Source: Paramacrobiotus metropolitanus
Taxonomy: Eukaryota > Tardigrada > Eutardigrada > Parachela > Macrobiotidae
DNA: 64,000 nucleotides
NCBI RefSeq assembly: GCF_019649055.1
Contig: NW_026570444.1
Coordinates: forward strand, 1 to 64,000
Reading direction: 5' to 3'
Of the stretch, positions 28,134-40,800 are shown piece by piece. Position numbers and translations under genes: made by a program. The notes below the pieces were generated by a model. The model was not told the origin of the DNA. It did no database searches and saw only the letters and a program-made list of their open reading frames with translations. Position 1 is the stretch's first letter. Each line of letters opens with the position of its first letter.

Positions 28134-31004
28134 TCACAAAAACAAAATTTCATTTAATGCTGCCGCTCCTTCCATTGTTCCGAGTACGGAAGCGGCGTTG
28201 CCACGCTGAATTTCCAACGACAGGCGTTGCCGGAGAAACTCGTGGGAGCGAGGCTCTCCGGTGTGCTGTTGGAGCCGCTTCCCGATTTCTTTCACTAAAA
28301 GGGTAGCTGACTTTCCCCATGGTCCAAGTGTTTCGAAAGCCAGCGGTGCGAAGATGTATCTACCATCTAGATACGCGTAGAATCGCACTTTCTTCTCTTC
28401 AGCTTGTGCAGCAGCAGATCCCGCGGTCGTTGATGTTGATCTTAGGTGTGACACAGCAACCGTGTCCACACACGTAACGTCCCATGCCAGGCACATCCCG
28501 CGTTTCCAGGCAAAAGTGGTGCAACCATCTGGACGTCGATCGGACGTGTGGGACGTTCCCCGAGGTTCCACTTTTGCAGGGATGCCGGCTGACACTAGCG
28601 CTCTACAAACGATATTGTTTAAGCCGCCGTGACGTGCATGCCTCCCAGCAGAAAAGGAGCAGTACAACCCGTGGTGACCGTACACGTCGACCGGGTTGTT
28701 GCATTTAGCACAGATGTGGGGTTCACAAATTGTTGCGCCCAATCTCAGTCCGACAGATATCTTTACGGTGTCATCATCGAGGAGATTACCGATGTGTGCC
28801 GAGGGCAGGGCATTTAGCCATAAGCCTGCTTCAGGTGTAGACTGAGCCAGGAGTCGGGCTTTGTTTACTTCGTCATGGCGGAAAACATCAAGAAGTGTGG
28901 ATAATAACGCGTTGCACAGCGGTAGGTCCCAGGTCCGTTGCGATTTCCGAAAGTTGGACTCGGGGAGATCGGTAAGGCGTGCGCTGGCTTTCCACAATTC
29001 CATGGGGGCAGAAGCGTCCACGGATGGGTGATCAGGAAGCAGCTTTGACACTAAATCGGACGCGGAGTGAATCGATGCCAAAAAGGCTGGGAGTGCTAAT
29101 TCTTCCGCTCGACGTTTGCCAATGCCACCTCTGCTCACCGGTAGTGTCGCCTGCCGCCAGCACGGGTAGTCATCGTGGTTAGTGCGCACATTGCAGAGAG
29201 ATTGAAAACAGCTGCGCATAACTTCATCCAGTTGGTACAGTTGTTGCGGTTGTCTCCAGGCGTTGCAGCAACGGAGCATATAAACAATTTTTGGTGCTCC
29301 TAGGCAGTTCTTCAGGAGAAATAGGGCGTGATGACGTGGTAAAAGGCCCAAACGCTCGCATGCTGTCTTTAGGGTGGAGCATTTCTCAACCACTGCTGGG
29401 CCAATGGCTTCGTCGAGAACCGGTGCTCCTAACAGCATAAAATCGGCGTTTAATAGGATGCGCAATTTTGGGTACTTCAGTCGGAATTCTGCGACCACTT
29501 CACTCCGTGTTTCTTCCGTTCCACCAGAAACGTAAAGCTCACACTTTCCTTCGTTTACCACTAGTCCGATCGCCCGGGCTCTTGTTATAATCTGGTCAAA
29601 GGCATTAGCTACAGCCGCAGGCTTACCGCCCATGGTACCGTCATCTAAGAACCATGCGTTCAGGTCAACGTTTAAGCAGTCCACGACTGGCTGGAGTGCA
29701 AGGCAGAACAGTAGCGGGCCCAGAGGATCTCCCTGCTGCACTCCGGACTCGGATGACATTATCAGCTGTTCGATGAATAGTGATGAGTGGTCACCGTATG
29801 CGGATCGGAAAAACGCGCTGTATTCAGGTAAGTGGCGTTCCGCGGCGGCGAGAATAGCTTCTCTGGAGACTGTGTTAAAGGCGTTTTTAAAATCAATCTT
29901 TAAGACCGCCGTCGGCTCCAGTGAAGAAGATTCTACAAAGACTCTGGTGGCATGCACAATAGCCTCGGCACCGCCCCGCACGTTAAACCCAAGCTGCTGT
30001 GGAGATAAAACTGGAGTAATGCGGTCAGCCACTCGATAGCATATGATCTTGGCTACCAGGCGGCGCAGAGTTAGTCCTACCGCTATCGGACGGAGGCCGC
30101 CATCTTTCTTTCTGAAGCGAGTAATTTACCACCGAAAAATAAAGGCCTGACTTCGGCTGGGATACTTCCATTGACGGCTAAATTTAACACAGCGGCGAGC
30201 GCTTCACAAAGAGGGCTGCAATGTTCATTGTACTTGTGGCCAACCATGTCCAGGAGATGCTGCGGACGCAGGCCATCCGGACCAGCTGCTGAACCACGAG
30301 GGAAAGTGTGAACCGCGGAGAACACTTCAGCTGCTGTTATAGGTGGCGCTGCGTCTACAGGCGGGGCGGGCTGAGCCGTGTTCGGGGGCGGTGGGCATTC
30401 TGGGTGCTTCTCCCGTAGTTCCTGTAGCACATCGGGAGAGGGGGCTACGACGGCGTCAGTTGAAAGAATCAGCCGCATAGCTCCAGAAATGCTGCCGTCG
30501 TCGATTTTCTGCCCGACTTGGCGTACAAGATCTTCCTCATCAGATCTTTTCTTGGGGGCAGGCGGGGGCGGTGTCGGGGGTAGTTGAGTTCCGTTATCGA
30601 AGCTACCCACGTTTCTCTTCACAAATGTCGCCAAGGATTCTGTCCGGTCTGTTTTGGCTTTCGGCGGGGCACGGAGAGCGGCAGGGGCGAAGGAGAACAG
30701 TTTGTCCTAAGAAGACATCGTTTTTAATGGCGACCTGCTGTAGCGCCGTCCTGAGCGAATCCCTTGCCGTGGTACGTGCTCCGTGTGGAATGCGACGCAT
30801 CACCCGCTCCTTCGACGGTTTGAAACTTTCCGTCGGTGGTGGCGTTGGCGCCGCTCCTGCAGAATTGTCAGCGGTGTCAGGAGGAGCAGTAGAAGGCACG
30901 GAGTCAGCTGGCCGTAGCGGACACTTTTTCTTGTGTCTGGTTAGGCCTCCTCCTTTGCAATACAGTTGCTTGCAATACGGGCAGGGGACTCTGTCGTTAG
31001 TCAT
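28134..31004 (-). mobile_element. R2-type non-LTR retrotransposon with REL endonuclease, two frameshifts
   Basis: Reading leftwards: a C2H2 finger (CPYCKQLYCKGGGLTRH) at 31000, a proline-rich linker, then reverse transcriptase motifs FPRGSAAGPDGLRPQHLL, DFKNAFNTVSR, SGVQQGDPLGPLLF and the active site AWFLDDGTMGG, in which FLDD replaces the common FADD. Next is a zinc knuckle (CAKCNNPVDVYGHHGLYC) and a restriction-like endonuclease (RRPDG, WKRG, LAWDVTCVDT). The last 632 codons (30032-28134) are open; frame breaks lie near 30620 and 30105. Single-ORF elements with N-terminal fingers and C-terminal REL endonuclease form the R2 group, which usually insert at defined sites. Nearest clade is not determined. 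Confidence 0.88.
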
Positions 31005-31369
31005 CGTGAAAACCGGCCAAACGGAGAGCGACTAACCTGATTAGTCCTGGGACGAGCTGGATACCTGAAGGACCGGGCCGCTGCAAGCAGCGAAACCCGA
31101 AGCGTGCGATTGACGATAGAAAGGATAGCTATCGTCAAGCTTACCGTTAAGCCTTGCGAAATAGCAACCGCTCTTGGTGGCGATTGCATCGATTGGAACG
31201 GCTACAAATGCCAAATCACGAAACTTTTGAGGTATCAGAATAAGTTCGAATGGTTTTCAATTAACAAACGGAGTAAATCAGAAGAAAGACAAAATTAAAA
31301 TACGGTGTTGCATCGTATCGTACACCGGACCGTCTATCGTTGGTGTGTGGCGAACACAATCTATTTATC

Positions 31370-31770
31370 GCGCAGGGCAATATTGGACAGCGCGCTTTCA
31401 CTGCGCGCTGGACGCTGGTCAGTATATCGCGATGCGCCGTGAACGGATGCCCTTTTAGCGGTCCGAACCCAGCTGCTGAGCCCTGCCGTGATCCTTCGCC
31501 CGGTGGTTGTTGCGCTACTCATGTTCTTAGAATTGCAGTGCGGCGTTGGCACGCAGCAAGGACGACGCATCGGGCCGAAGTCCGCATGACTGCCAACATC
31601 AATAACCTATCCGGTCTAGCGCCACCATAACGCCACCGTCCACGGCGACATAGTGCCGCACTCCACCAAAGTTCACTATTACGGACAGGCAACCGCCCTC
31701 AACGACAGCCACCTCTTCATTCACAACTTCGACCCGGGAGTTTACGGATATTTTGGGAAGTTCAAATTGA
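31370..31770 (+). pseudogene. Fragment of the two-Ig family (inverted partner of 16141-16500)
   Basis: Signal-exon remnant AVNGCPFSGPNPA near 31440, a decayed intron, then VRMTANINNLSGLAPP; after 31625 another frame gives further first-domain residues. Upstream sequence 31376-31435 is the complement of 16435-16480. Stops and deletions throughout. Confidence 0.6.
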
Positions 31771-32404
31771 AATTATGCTAATTATTCTTTCCCCTTACAA
31801 TTTGAAGTGATACGAAAACGGCCTGTTCTGTGCTCTCGTTAGAAAATGTAAACTTTGCGATATATATGCGACCAGACGTCAAAAGCAGAAAACTCTGATT
31901 TAATTGGAGAAAAAATGTGGGAAATTATCTACAAAACACTGCGTCTATAAATTAGGATATCTTCTGTCAGAAATCTCTTCTAATTCAGCGGGCGATGTCT
32001 GTCTTGGCTCTTTCATTTAGGCAACCGGTTATGGGCCTTGTGGCCACAAAACCGGTTCCGGTGGAAAGGCAAATATCGCGTTCGTTTTATGATTTGTATC
32101 TGTACTGAATCTGCCATTAGCGCTAAACGGATATTATCTTGCTTGAATAAACGAGATAGTCGCAGATAGCAGCCGAAGATAAGCGGCATAAATTTCCACT
32201 CGAAGACGCGTCTCATTCTCCCACTCTGCAGTCTGCACTGTGAATGCTCCTTTTATCGCTAACAGTTTCCATTTTTTTGGCCAGTGCCAGTACTTTGTAA
32301 TTGTATTAGACTTGTTGCTTTGAAACTGAGTTTAAGTATTAGCATACCATTTATCGGAAGACAGACGAAGAATTCTGGCAGTACACCAAGTAACAATTTT
32401 CGTC
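31771..32404. other. Intergenic upstream of the tail-collar gene
   Basis: No gene seen; includes likely promoter of the gene starting at 32405, but no clear TATA box. Confidence 0.4.
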
Positions 32405-35400
32405 ATGGACATGATTCTAAGCACTGCAATCGCGGGGTTCATTTTCCTTGTATTATTTCATGAGGCCGACAGTTTCCAGTCAGCTGGTTCAAGCTCCCAG
32501 GTAACTGCCCGCGCAAATGAGGCCAGCACCGGCTGGAACGACGCGGGGGTAAATCTACACCTCATTTTATGGGTAACCTATCGAGGACTTCGAATAAGCG
32601 TTTACAATAAGACGACCAACGCGGACTCAACCGCTTCGCCGGAATATTTTTTTCAACCAGCATTAATCATCAATCTGGCCAGCGCTACGAGTTACGTGAG
32701 TTCGAGAAAAAAGAGGGCGGAATTCAGCTTTGAAGTGCTAATGTGGGATGCAGCTCTTGAGGAATTGGTTTGGGACGCCGTCAGGCGACGACTGAAGCAA
32801 GCGGTGCCCAGAGCAAGCGTTGGCGTGCTGCCGATCGAAGAACTTCGCATTGGCACCCTGGGTAAGCGGTGGGTGCGGCACTGCATAGATTAACAGAAAT
32901 AGCAGTTGCATCCAAATGGGTTCCCATACTTGCACGTGTCACGTATGCGAAGGGCACAGAAAAGGTCAAATGACATCCAGATTACGTCATTCCGTATTCG
33001 CAGGTAGCATTAGAAAATGTACGCAAGTCACCACAGTAGTTGACAGTGCAGCTGACCTTTAATGCTATTGCCGTCTATTAGTATAATTATGTATTGCTTT
33101 TACTTTGTACTGTAGTTACAATAATAATACTTTTATTTCAAACCACCACTTAAACACGTGTTAAATAAACAGTTACAAAAACAACAGCTCATCAAACATT
33201 TCCGCTTTCTCCACCGTACCCAAAACAGAAACCGCGTTACCACGCTGTATCTCTACAGACAGACGTTGTCGAAGAAATTCGTGCGAGCGAGCTACAATTG
33301 CACTTTGTAGCGGCACCTATCTTATGTGCTACGCATGCGTTAGTAGCAGTCTTCCGTATCGGTATTTACTAGGAGCGTTGTGACACTCGCATCTCCAGGA
33401 AGCTACAGGTTTCTGGAGGTATGAGTGTGTTGATTTGTGTCCCGACAGGTCACAACACCTACTGTAAAAATAGATCTTTTTCTGTTCAGTTGTTTGGTTC
33501 TCTTCTACGCACAGCAGTTTTATGTTAGGTCTTGGATTGTTCTAGATCTCAGCCCGAATTATGAGGTTATTAATCAGTGGATGCCCTACTCTCCGCAGCC
33601 ACCAACTTTTACGTTTCGATTCAGCTGCACCAGCAGTGAAACCTGTGATCAAATAGTGCAGGAAATCAAGGAAACGCCACAGTTATTTCTGTACGACTTA
33701 AAGGTTTCCTACAGCCTCAATATTGCTCGCAGTGCACGGCGAACAGTAAAAGTCCAGGCGGAGCACATACAGGAGGGAAGATTGTATAGCCAGCTGAGAC
33801 AACAAATTCCAAATATGGATGTAGTGTATCTAACGGCCAACGATGTCAACCAAATGATATTGGAGATTGCCACGAATGTTATGGCGACAGAGGTGATGGA
33901 CGACACGTTCACTGAACAAGAATCGCTCCCGATCGCCCAAATTCTACAAGACATGCTGCAAATGACACAGCAGTCATCAGAATCGTTTCAGGTGATAAAG
34001 AGTAACGCGGTGGTCGAAGACCGGTCCGATACTTTAGCATCAAGGGTCTGCATGCTAAGGTATCCGACGGGTCAGCGTTTACAAAAGATGACCTTAAGCG
34101 ATGACATAATATAAGCGCACGGTGTTGGGTGACCAACGGTCGGACGCCTTTCCACATTCTCAGGCTCGCGAACCTACTCGTAAGAAACCCTCACTAAACT
34201 TTGGTCGCAAAGTGATGTTTTTAATTGCGGGGAATGCGGGGAAGGGGGAGGGGCGTTTACTATTTTAAATGGCTTATGGCATTTCAGTAGCCCAGCGTCA
34301 GTATTAAGAAAAACGTTTTTGCATTCATTCTGGTTCCAAAACAGCCTGCTTTAAAAAATATGTAGGAGCCAGGAACCATTAAAAGGATTCAATGGTCATA
34401 GAAATTGGAATGAAAGCTGTCGATGCCAACGCCGTTTCATATGGGAGCTATCGAGTAAGCAGCACAATTGGGAGAAAAAGCATCTAAATCTTTCAAACTA
34501 CTGAGCACTGTTAATTTTGTATGCAGTACAAGATGCCGGGTTAAAAATTGTATCAAATGCCAATTGTTTTCGCGAAGCCGGCGAGCGTTTCCCCCGAAAA
34601 AACTGCTGGAAATCCCATTAAAATAGTATCACTAATTTGTAACTTCTTGCAACGCCAAGTAAAGGGCAGGAAGCAACGTTGTACCATGTACGGAGTTTAA
34701 ACGGAAAGTGATTTTCGCGCGAAGCCGACGCACGTTTTCACAGAGGGGATCGCTAAAAATTGTATAAAAATAATAAATTAACACCAAGTTTTTCTAGTGC
34801 ACTTCTTGGAGCATGGTTTACTAACAACTGAGTAAATGTACTTACTACGTAGCACTGTAGCAGCATATGTGTGCTTCGTAGAGTACGACGACTCTATGCC
34901 TAATTCACGCACGAATACTATATTCAGTTACTAAAGTACCATAAAACAGTCGGCTTCAATGCAAAAAATCGTCAGAAATTTAACCAAAAATTGTTGAACA
35001 TTTCTAAGCAATACTTCCCCCTTTATTGTTTCGAAGTACTCATATTTGAAAAAATCCCGAGAGGGGCGGCACACTCGTCTCTTTAAATTCGCCATTGCGT
35101 GGCTGATAGGCTGAACCTTCACTTTTGCATATTTTAACAGCATTTTGGTTCGTAGTGGAGAAATTCCATAATACACGCCTGTGAGGGCACGTCGGTTGCT
35201 AATCAATAAAGATTTCTAATTTACACATATCTGACAATATTAATACAAATTAAAATTCAAGCCTTCTATATGCACGGCAGCTTTTTTTAGGAGAGAACAT
35301 GGAATTCGGTTTTTTGGCGTGATGAGAACAACCGGCCCGACCGAGTGACGAGCAAGCTGAACGAGCTCTACACAAAAGCCGATGACCAAAAGAAAGTGAA

Positions 35401-36268
35401 AATAAGGAATGAGCTGAGTAAAAGCCAGAACAGCAGTTCCAGCGTTGGCGGAAATGTCAGCGGTGGTTATGGACCCTTCAATGTTCAGGCAGCGATGCAA
35501 ACGGCCTCGGCGGACTCAAACGCGTATGACAGTGCCAACGACAACGAGCAGTTTGTTGCCATCGTGAGGGAAGCCGCGGGAAAGAGCGTCTGGGCCGGAG
35601 AGCGATTTGTTGTGAAACCGATGAAATTGATGCGCATCAACATTGCCCGGCTGCAAAACTCTGCCACGGTTACCACTGCACAAGTTCGTCTGTCCAGGTC
35701 AACGGCGCACCTGACCAGTCGAATAAGTGTATTGGCGGAACCGTTGAATGATACGGCCGCGAGTAATATCCCTACTGGATCGGTGCAAATGTTTTATGGG
35801 GTGGATATTCCCGTGGGTTGGCTGCTTTGCGATGGATCTCCTGTTGACTGCAGCGTCTACCCGCAGTTATGCCATGTGCTGAGAGATGTGAACGAAACCG
35901 ACATTCGAGCGCCCGACCTTCGTGGCCGTACAGTGATCGGTGCGGGTTGCGTGCGGCTCCCACAGACTACCGACAATTTCAAGGACTACGTGTTTTCCAT
36001 CGGCGAAACGGGTGGCGAAGTGACTCACAGGCTCACGGAAGGCGAATTGCCTTCCCATTTTCACGATTACAGGAAACTCTATCACTCAACATTACAGACT
36101 GAGACGCTGCCTGTGCCCGTCCCTGCAGCTGGGGCGCCCAAAAAGAATGTCCCCATTGTTAAACCAGGGTTTGCAGACCAAAACCAGAAAACAGCAAGAA
36201 CCGGCTCCAGTTCCCAACACAACAATATGCAGCCTTATTTGGCTATGAATTTTATTATAAAAACGTGA
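32405..36268 (+). CDS. Secreted protein with C-terminal phage tail-collar domain (three exons, tentative)
   Basis: Exon 1 from ATG 32405 encodes a signal peptide (STAIAGFIFLVLFHEADS) and a beta-rich domain, ending near 32861-32868. Exon 2 covers about 33530-33991 (SPNYEVINQWMPYSPQ to SSESFQ, donor CAGGTGATA), with helical content. Exon 3 is 35291-36268 after CTTTTTTTAG, phase compatible. Its C-terminus is a tail-collar domain: GSVQMFYGVDIPVGWLLCDG, DIRAPDLRGRTVIGAG, TGGEVTHRLTEGELPSHFH and the end NMQPYLAMNFIIKT, all hallmarks of phage collar/fibre proteins. Introns and a signal peptide show it is expressed from the animal genome. Exon 1-2 junction is uncertain. It may be a horizontally acquired adhesin; function unknown. 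Confidence 0.65.
33170..33310 (-). mobile_element. 5'-truncated non-LTR retrotransposon tail
   Basis: The minus strand encodes the last 35 or so codons of the element at 28134 (match over REFLRQRLSVEIQRGNA and VLGTVEK, ending in a stop), but diverged and lacking everything upstream. It lies inside the putative first intron of the tail-collar gene. Typical of incomplete target-primed reverse transcription. Confidence 0.8.
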
Positions 36269-38640
36269 AGTAGTTGCATGGTTTCATCATATAATTTTTT
36301 TTTACATTAAATTTTATGAAAATCTACTCTGTAGGTATATCGCGATAGTCGACGATACGGTATAATAAGGTCGATGCCGTGTGCACGGGCAAACATAAGT
36401 GCTGGCTGCATGCACGGGCTTTTGTTTTGTGCTTCAAAATACTTAAGTATTTCTTTTGAGGAATACAGATCATTCTACGAACCGGTTCCAAGACATATTT
36501 TGTCAACTTTCTCGGTATGCCAGTAATGCCACCATCTAGATACCTGTACTACGAGGATATTTTACAAGTTGAACAAAACGTTCTGTGTGCGTTAAAGCGC
36601 CTAAGTGGTGTTCCCACGTGGAAGCGAAAAGGTCACTACTTATAATGGTACAGTATACACCGCATAATATGCATCGCGCTACCATGTTCTTTGTAAGCGC
36701 CCTAAGGACAATGGTCCGGTACATAGCGTCCAAAATCGTACACATATGTACACTAAAACTTTCGCTTGCGCGCACTCCGAATCACTTTTTTGGTAATATT
36801 TTATGTTATTCTAAAGCTAAATGATTTATATACATCATTCTGAAAACCGTTTTTGCGCGCAACATCCGGTTGTCGAGATATGGCGTATTAAACTTTCCAG
36901 CTACTTTAATTAAAGTAGGTGGAAAGTTTAAATGCATTGTTGTGTACCAAAAGTCTGATTATTACACGATCTTCTTGAAACTTTGCTGCAAAAGGCACAT
37001 TCCCATAAAGTCGAAAGTGAATTAAAACAACCCCCATTCTAGCCGCTCTGAATGCCTCATGAAATGATTTACCTACTCGGGTAGTCCTTCTAATATTACC
37101 CTATACCCACTTCTGAAACTTTGTGTCCATGCTTAGGACACGCTTAATAATCCAAATTATCGAAAGGAGTTTGATTAACAATACATTGTAGTATTCTTCA
37201 GACATTTTTATTTGCTTCAACGAACAGAATGGGACAGTAGGGCAACCGACGGAAAATCTACGAGTACATATAAGCAGGCGGTAAAATGGATGCACAACTA
37301 ATTAAACATTGCCATCAAGTTCAAAGACATAAAAATGATGATGAAAATATGATTTGTTAAGAATAATCATACAAAAAATCGCAACCGGAAGAGAAGACGC
37401 ATCAAGGGTAGTGCGTACTAGTTAATGTTACTGGCGCTGGTGCTGTTATTGTCGGTGGTAGCGAGAATGGTACCGTTACTGATGGTGGTGCCGTTAGCGG
37501 TGCCATGCCATGGTACTGGTAAATAAATGGTCGTGGTAGCGATTACGATGCTGAAGCCGGTACTCAGGTAGTAGCGTTGCAGGGAATAATTAGGACATCG
37601 CTTAACCGTTGATTAACTAAGCGAAAGCAAAATTTTTATTAAATACTTTCTGAAATAGCTGTCATCATTTCATGAACGGTTTTCTTGTACATAACAGCAA
37701 AACAGCGCAATATGGGAAACGTTTCATAAGTTTTGACCGCTACTTTGTTAATTTTTGATACGTACTAGTGTACGCTGATGATTTATAATAGAATTATACC
37801 CGACGCCACGTTGGTATTTAATTTCTATCACAGCAAAATGACTGAATTTAAGCGTACAATAGGTATCTTACCATGAGTCAGTACATTGCTAGTGCACATG
37901 AAAGATTTTTTGCGCTATTTGCTAGTGAAAGATTCTTAAAATAATCACGACCAGCTCGCGTAACTGTCGTGTTTGTACACCATCGTCTCACATGCACTAA
38001 TCTCATCTTTCGAATCCACCCATTTTTTAAAAACTAATTTATAAAAAAAAATTCGAACTTTTTTACGATTTTGTTTTAGTTCTTTTGAATGCTATAAACG
38101 TTGATCTTTTGAATGAAATTGCCATGATGTCAGCCAAGCAATGGACCTGTGGAGCCTGTGGTAAACCAGACCGACATTTTCTCAGCCACCCGGTACAACA
38201 GCCGTCCGTACATCAGGTGGAACAAAAAACAAACTTAATTGTTAATTCCGTAACTTCCACAGCGCCCTTTGGTGTGCCGGCTGCAGCTTGTATTTCGCAA
38301 CCGAAGAAAATTACGATACCCGCGCCAGCAGCCGGGACGGTAATAGTGATACCGGAAATCATTGCGATATCGCATATTTGTTGACAAGTAAGCGACATCG
38401 TAATGATTTCCGATAACACTATTTCCCGTGCCAGTATCGTAATTGCTACCACTTCCTGTACCAGTTCTATGACAAGGTACCACTACCACAACCAGCACCG
38501 CTACAAGTAGCAGTAACTAGTACTACCGGACGCAGCAGCTACAGAGGTAACGGCCATCACCATGCATTACTTACCAGCAACGTCAGCGTATGCGGGATGA
38601 CGGTAAACAACAGAGGGAATAGGTGCTACTGCTCTCTGTA
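36269..38640. other. Intergenic with repeats, no gene recognised
   Basis: 36560-36900 is a copy (inverted) of the repeat also at 52900-53100 and 58880-59100. 37410-37580 is GGT-rich and 38290-38530 is ACC-rich, partly complementary to each other. A 99-codon ORF at 38085-38384 contains WTCGACGKPD, a CxxC pair, but I cannot support it as a gene. Confidence 0.5.
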
Positions 38641-38643
38641 CAT

Positions 38644-39621
38644 CTATAAATCGGTATCGTCCAGTGCAGCGAACGGCGTGAAATGGACGTACGCCGACTG
38701 GACGAACCATTCGTGGCGGCGAACATCGGTGCGGAGCCAGCAGTCTACCCGCGCCGACCAGTTGCTGACCACCTCGGCCATGGCGATGGTCAGCGTGCTG
38801 CTGCAGACGGGATCGGCAGCTCCGTCTTCCGAAACGGGGTGACTGATGCTGAAGGACCGCAGACCGTCAACGTGCGAATTTCCGGCGATGGTCTGCAGAT
38901 AGCGATATGGCGCCACCAAGAAGCGCTCGTCGAACTTCCAGATAAAATGCTCTGCGTAGCCCGCCTGGCTGCAGTCGACGCGCCCGGTGCACGTCATGGA
39001 GAAGCTCCACAATGGCGTAGACACGTTGCGCATTGGCTCAGTGAAGACTTCTTGAGCCCGCTGTTGCAGCTGCAGCTCGAACTGGCGGAGCACGCAAAGG
39101 TCAGCGTCGTCATGGCAGGGCAGGAGACACTCTACCGTCCCGGCGGCGTCGCGGGTCATATTGTGGATGAGGAAGCGGGAGGTGTTGCGGTTGGACGTCA
39201 GCCGGTAGTAGTGACCTTTCGGAGAATGTTTTGCAACGTCGCCACGGATGGTGTCGTTGTGGAAGCGCCAGATGATCGACTGCCCGGATGCGGTATCGCA
39301 AGAGAAGGTCGCCGTGGCTCCCAACGGGACACGAACGATATTGACCGGAGGGGGCGCGCCGGCAGCTGCGTCCTTGAAGGAGGGCAGGATGACGACGTTG
39401 TCGGTCATGTTGGCTTCGGCCTGCTGCACCGCCAACGCGGCACGCTGCACTGCAACGTCAAGACTGGGCTTCGCGTGACACTGTATGTCCGTCAAAGGTC
39501 ACGACAAAAAAAACTTACGTGTTGTCAGCGGCTGTCCAGCACTGTCGCCTCGCGCCACACGACTTATCACAGTTGCCAACATTCCCGCTAAAAGGATTCT
39601 GCGAAGCGTGCCGTCCATCAT
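38644..39621 (-). CDS. Secreted protein with two Ig-like domains, copy B (two exons)
   Basis: Exon 1 is 39621-39519 (MMDGTLRRILLAGMLATV, a signal peptide) and ends at GTAAGTTT; the intron 39518-39450 is 69 nt and ends GACGTTGCAG; exon 2 is 39449-38644. Both are phase 1, as in copy A, giving about 302 residues. Ig domain 1: TFSCDTASG, IIWRFHNDTI, TRDAAGTVEC. Ig domain 2: FSMTCTGRVDC, HFIWKFDERF, STLTIAM, ARVDCWLR. It is roughly half identical to copy A by eye, with a shorter intron and an acidic end (ALDDTDL). Intact, so probably functional. Confidence 0.78.
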
Positions 39622-40299
39622 CTCCCTACGTAATGGGTGCATCAAATTGCACGAAGTTCCGTGCCACTGAAGAACTCCACAACAAAACTCTTAGATATTT
39701 TTATGCCACCAGGATTCGACTGAATTCAGGCTTGGTATTACCATAATGCGCATAGGGTGCTTCATGCTGCAGCTGTACGGAAAATGCAACCGATTCAAGC
39801 ACCAACACTGTCCCACGGCAGCCCATGGCGTCGTTGTACTGCGGCTGCCTGGCAACTCATGAATTCAGGAGCAGATTTGCTCCCCGTACGACACTGCCCT
39901 ACATAATTACATATATAGTACGAGTATGTTTTACTCATTAAAATATGATTAATCTGATTAAATTTTGTTTTCACTTTTCCATCTGTCATTTCCGTGTTTA
40001 TATCAATGCAGGATAATACAACAGTAGTACAGGCGCAGACAGTATTAGCAGAACATGTACAGTGTACATATTAAAAAAACATCAAAACATCGCTGACGGA
40101 ATTTGTCGTGTTAGCCGGATGCCGTATCATATTAGAGACTGTACCGAACGGACGGTTTTGCATAGTATTTCCCGCCCGATAGCCAACGGGTGTTATATGC
40201 ATTGCTTGTGTTTTGTATTGCGTTTGAACGCGCGGCATCAGCTACACGAGTCATGTGGACGAGCAAAAGACCATGGCGGCGTTAACTACTAGCTGCAGC

Positions 40300-40800
40300 C
40301 ACAGCTGCGCTTCCACGAAATCTTCCTCGGGACCCTGCGCAACGTGTCCTCAAGTTCTCCATGACGTGCAGCGGGCACGTCGACTGCAACGCCGGTAGGC
40401 GTTTACGAACACAGCTTTATTGGGAAGTACAAGTTACAACGGGAGTTTCCTGGTGGCGCCATACCGCTTTCCTCAGCAAGAAGCTCAACTTACTACAATG
40501 ATTGCAGTGAGTTGCTGTGGAAACTGAAGACTGTACCGGAGATGTTAGTACACAGTAGATGCAGCCGAATTGTGCACTCTCCATCCCTCGGACCGCGCTC
40601 CGGCCTTGACTACCGGAGACCTTCCGGAGGAGACTTCTTTCATAGCTGCGCATTCGGCTGTGTCGCATCTCTACGTACATCGGTATCTGACGCCGCGAGT
40701 GCGTGACAGCGATCAACGTATGGCGCAGAAGGGATCGGTTTCCAGCGATTGCATCCTTTGTCATGCATGCACTTACACGGGATGATGATTGTTAGTACGT
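40300..40800. pseudogene. Fragments of the two-Ig family in both orientations
   Basis: 40345-40470 (plus) reads FSMTCSGHVDCNAG and continues toward a tryptophan strand like Ig domain 2. 40540-40790 (minus) matches the block at 21360-21460 and 25960-26060 (CLLRKV/SLLRKVSGSQ). The two pieces face each other, so this is a rearranged remnant. Confidence 0.6.

Noticed and set aside
35291-36268. Tail-collar gene as an integrated prophage or bacterial contamination
   Set aside because: There are no other phage or bacterial genes around, and a splice acceptor plus upstream signal-peptide exon fit a eukaryotic gene.
38085-38384. 99-codon ORF with a CxxC pair
   Set aside because: Runs into the ACC-rich repeat, no second zinc pair and no splice or family support.
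38683-39591. A 302-codon open frame on the plus strand
   Set aside because: It is the antisense shadow of Ig copy B, whose minus-strand frame has a signal peptide, spliced exon and Ig motifs.
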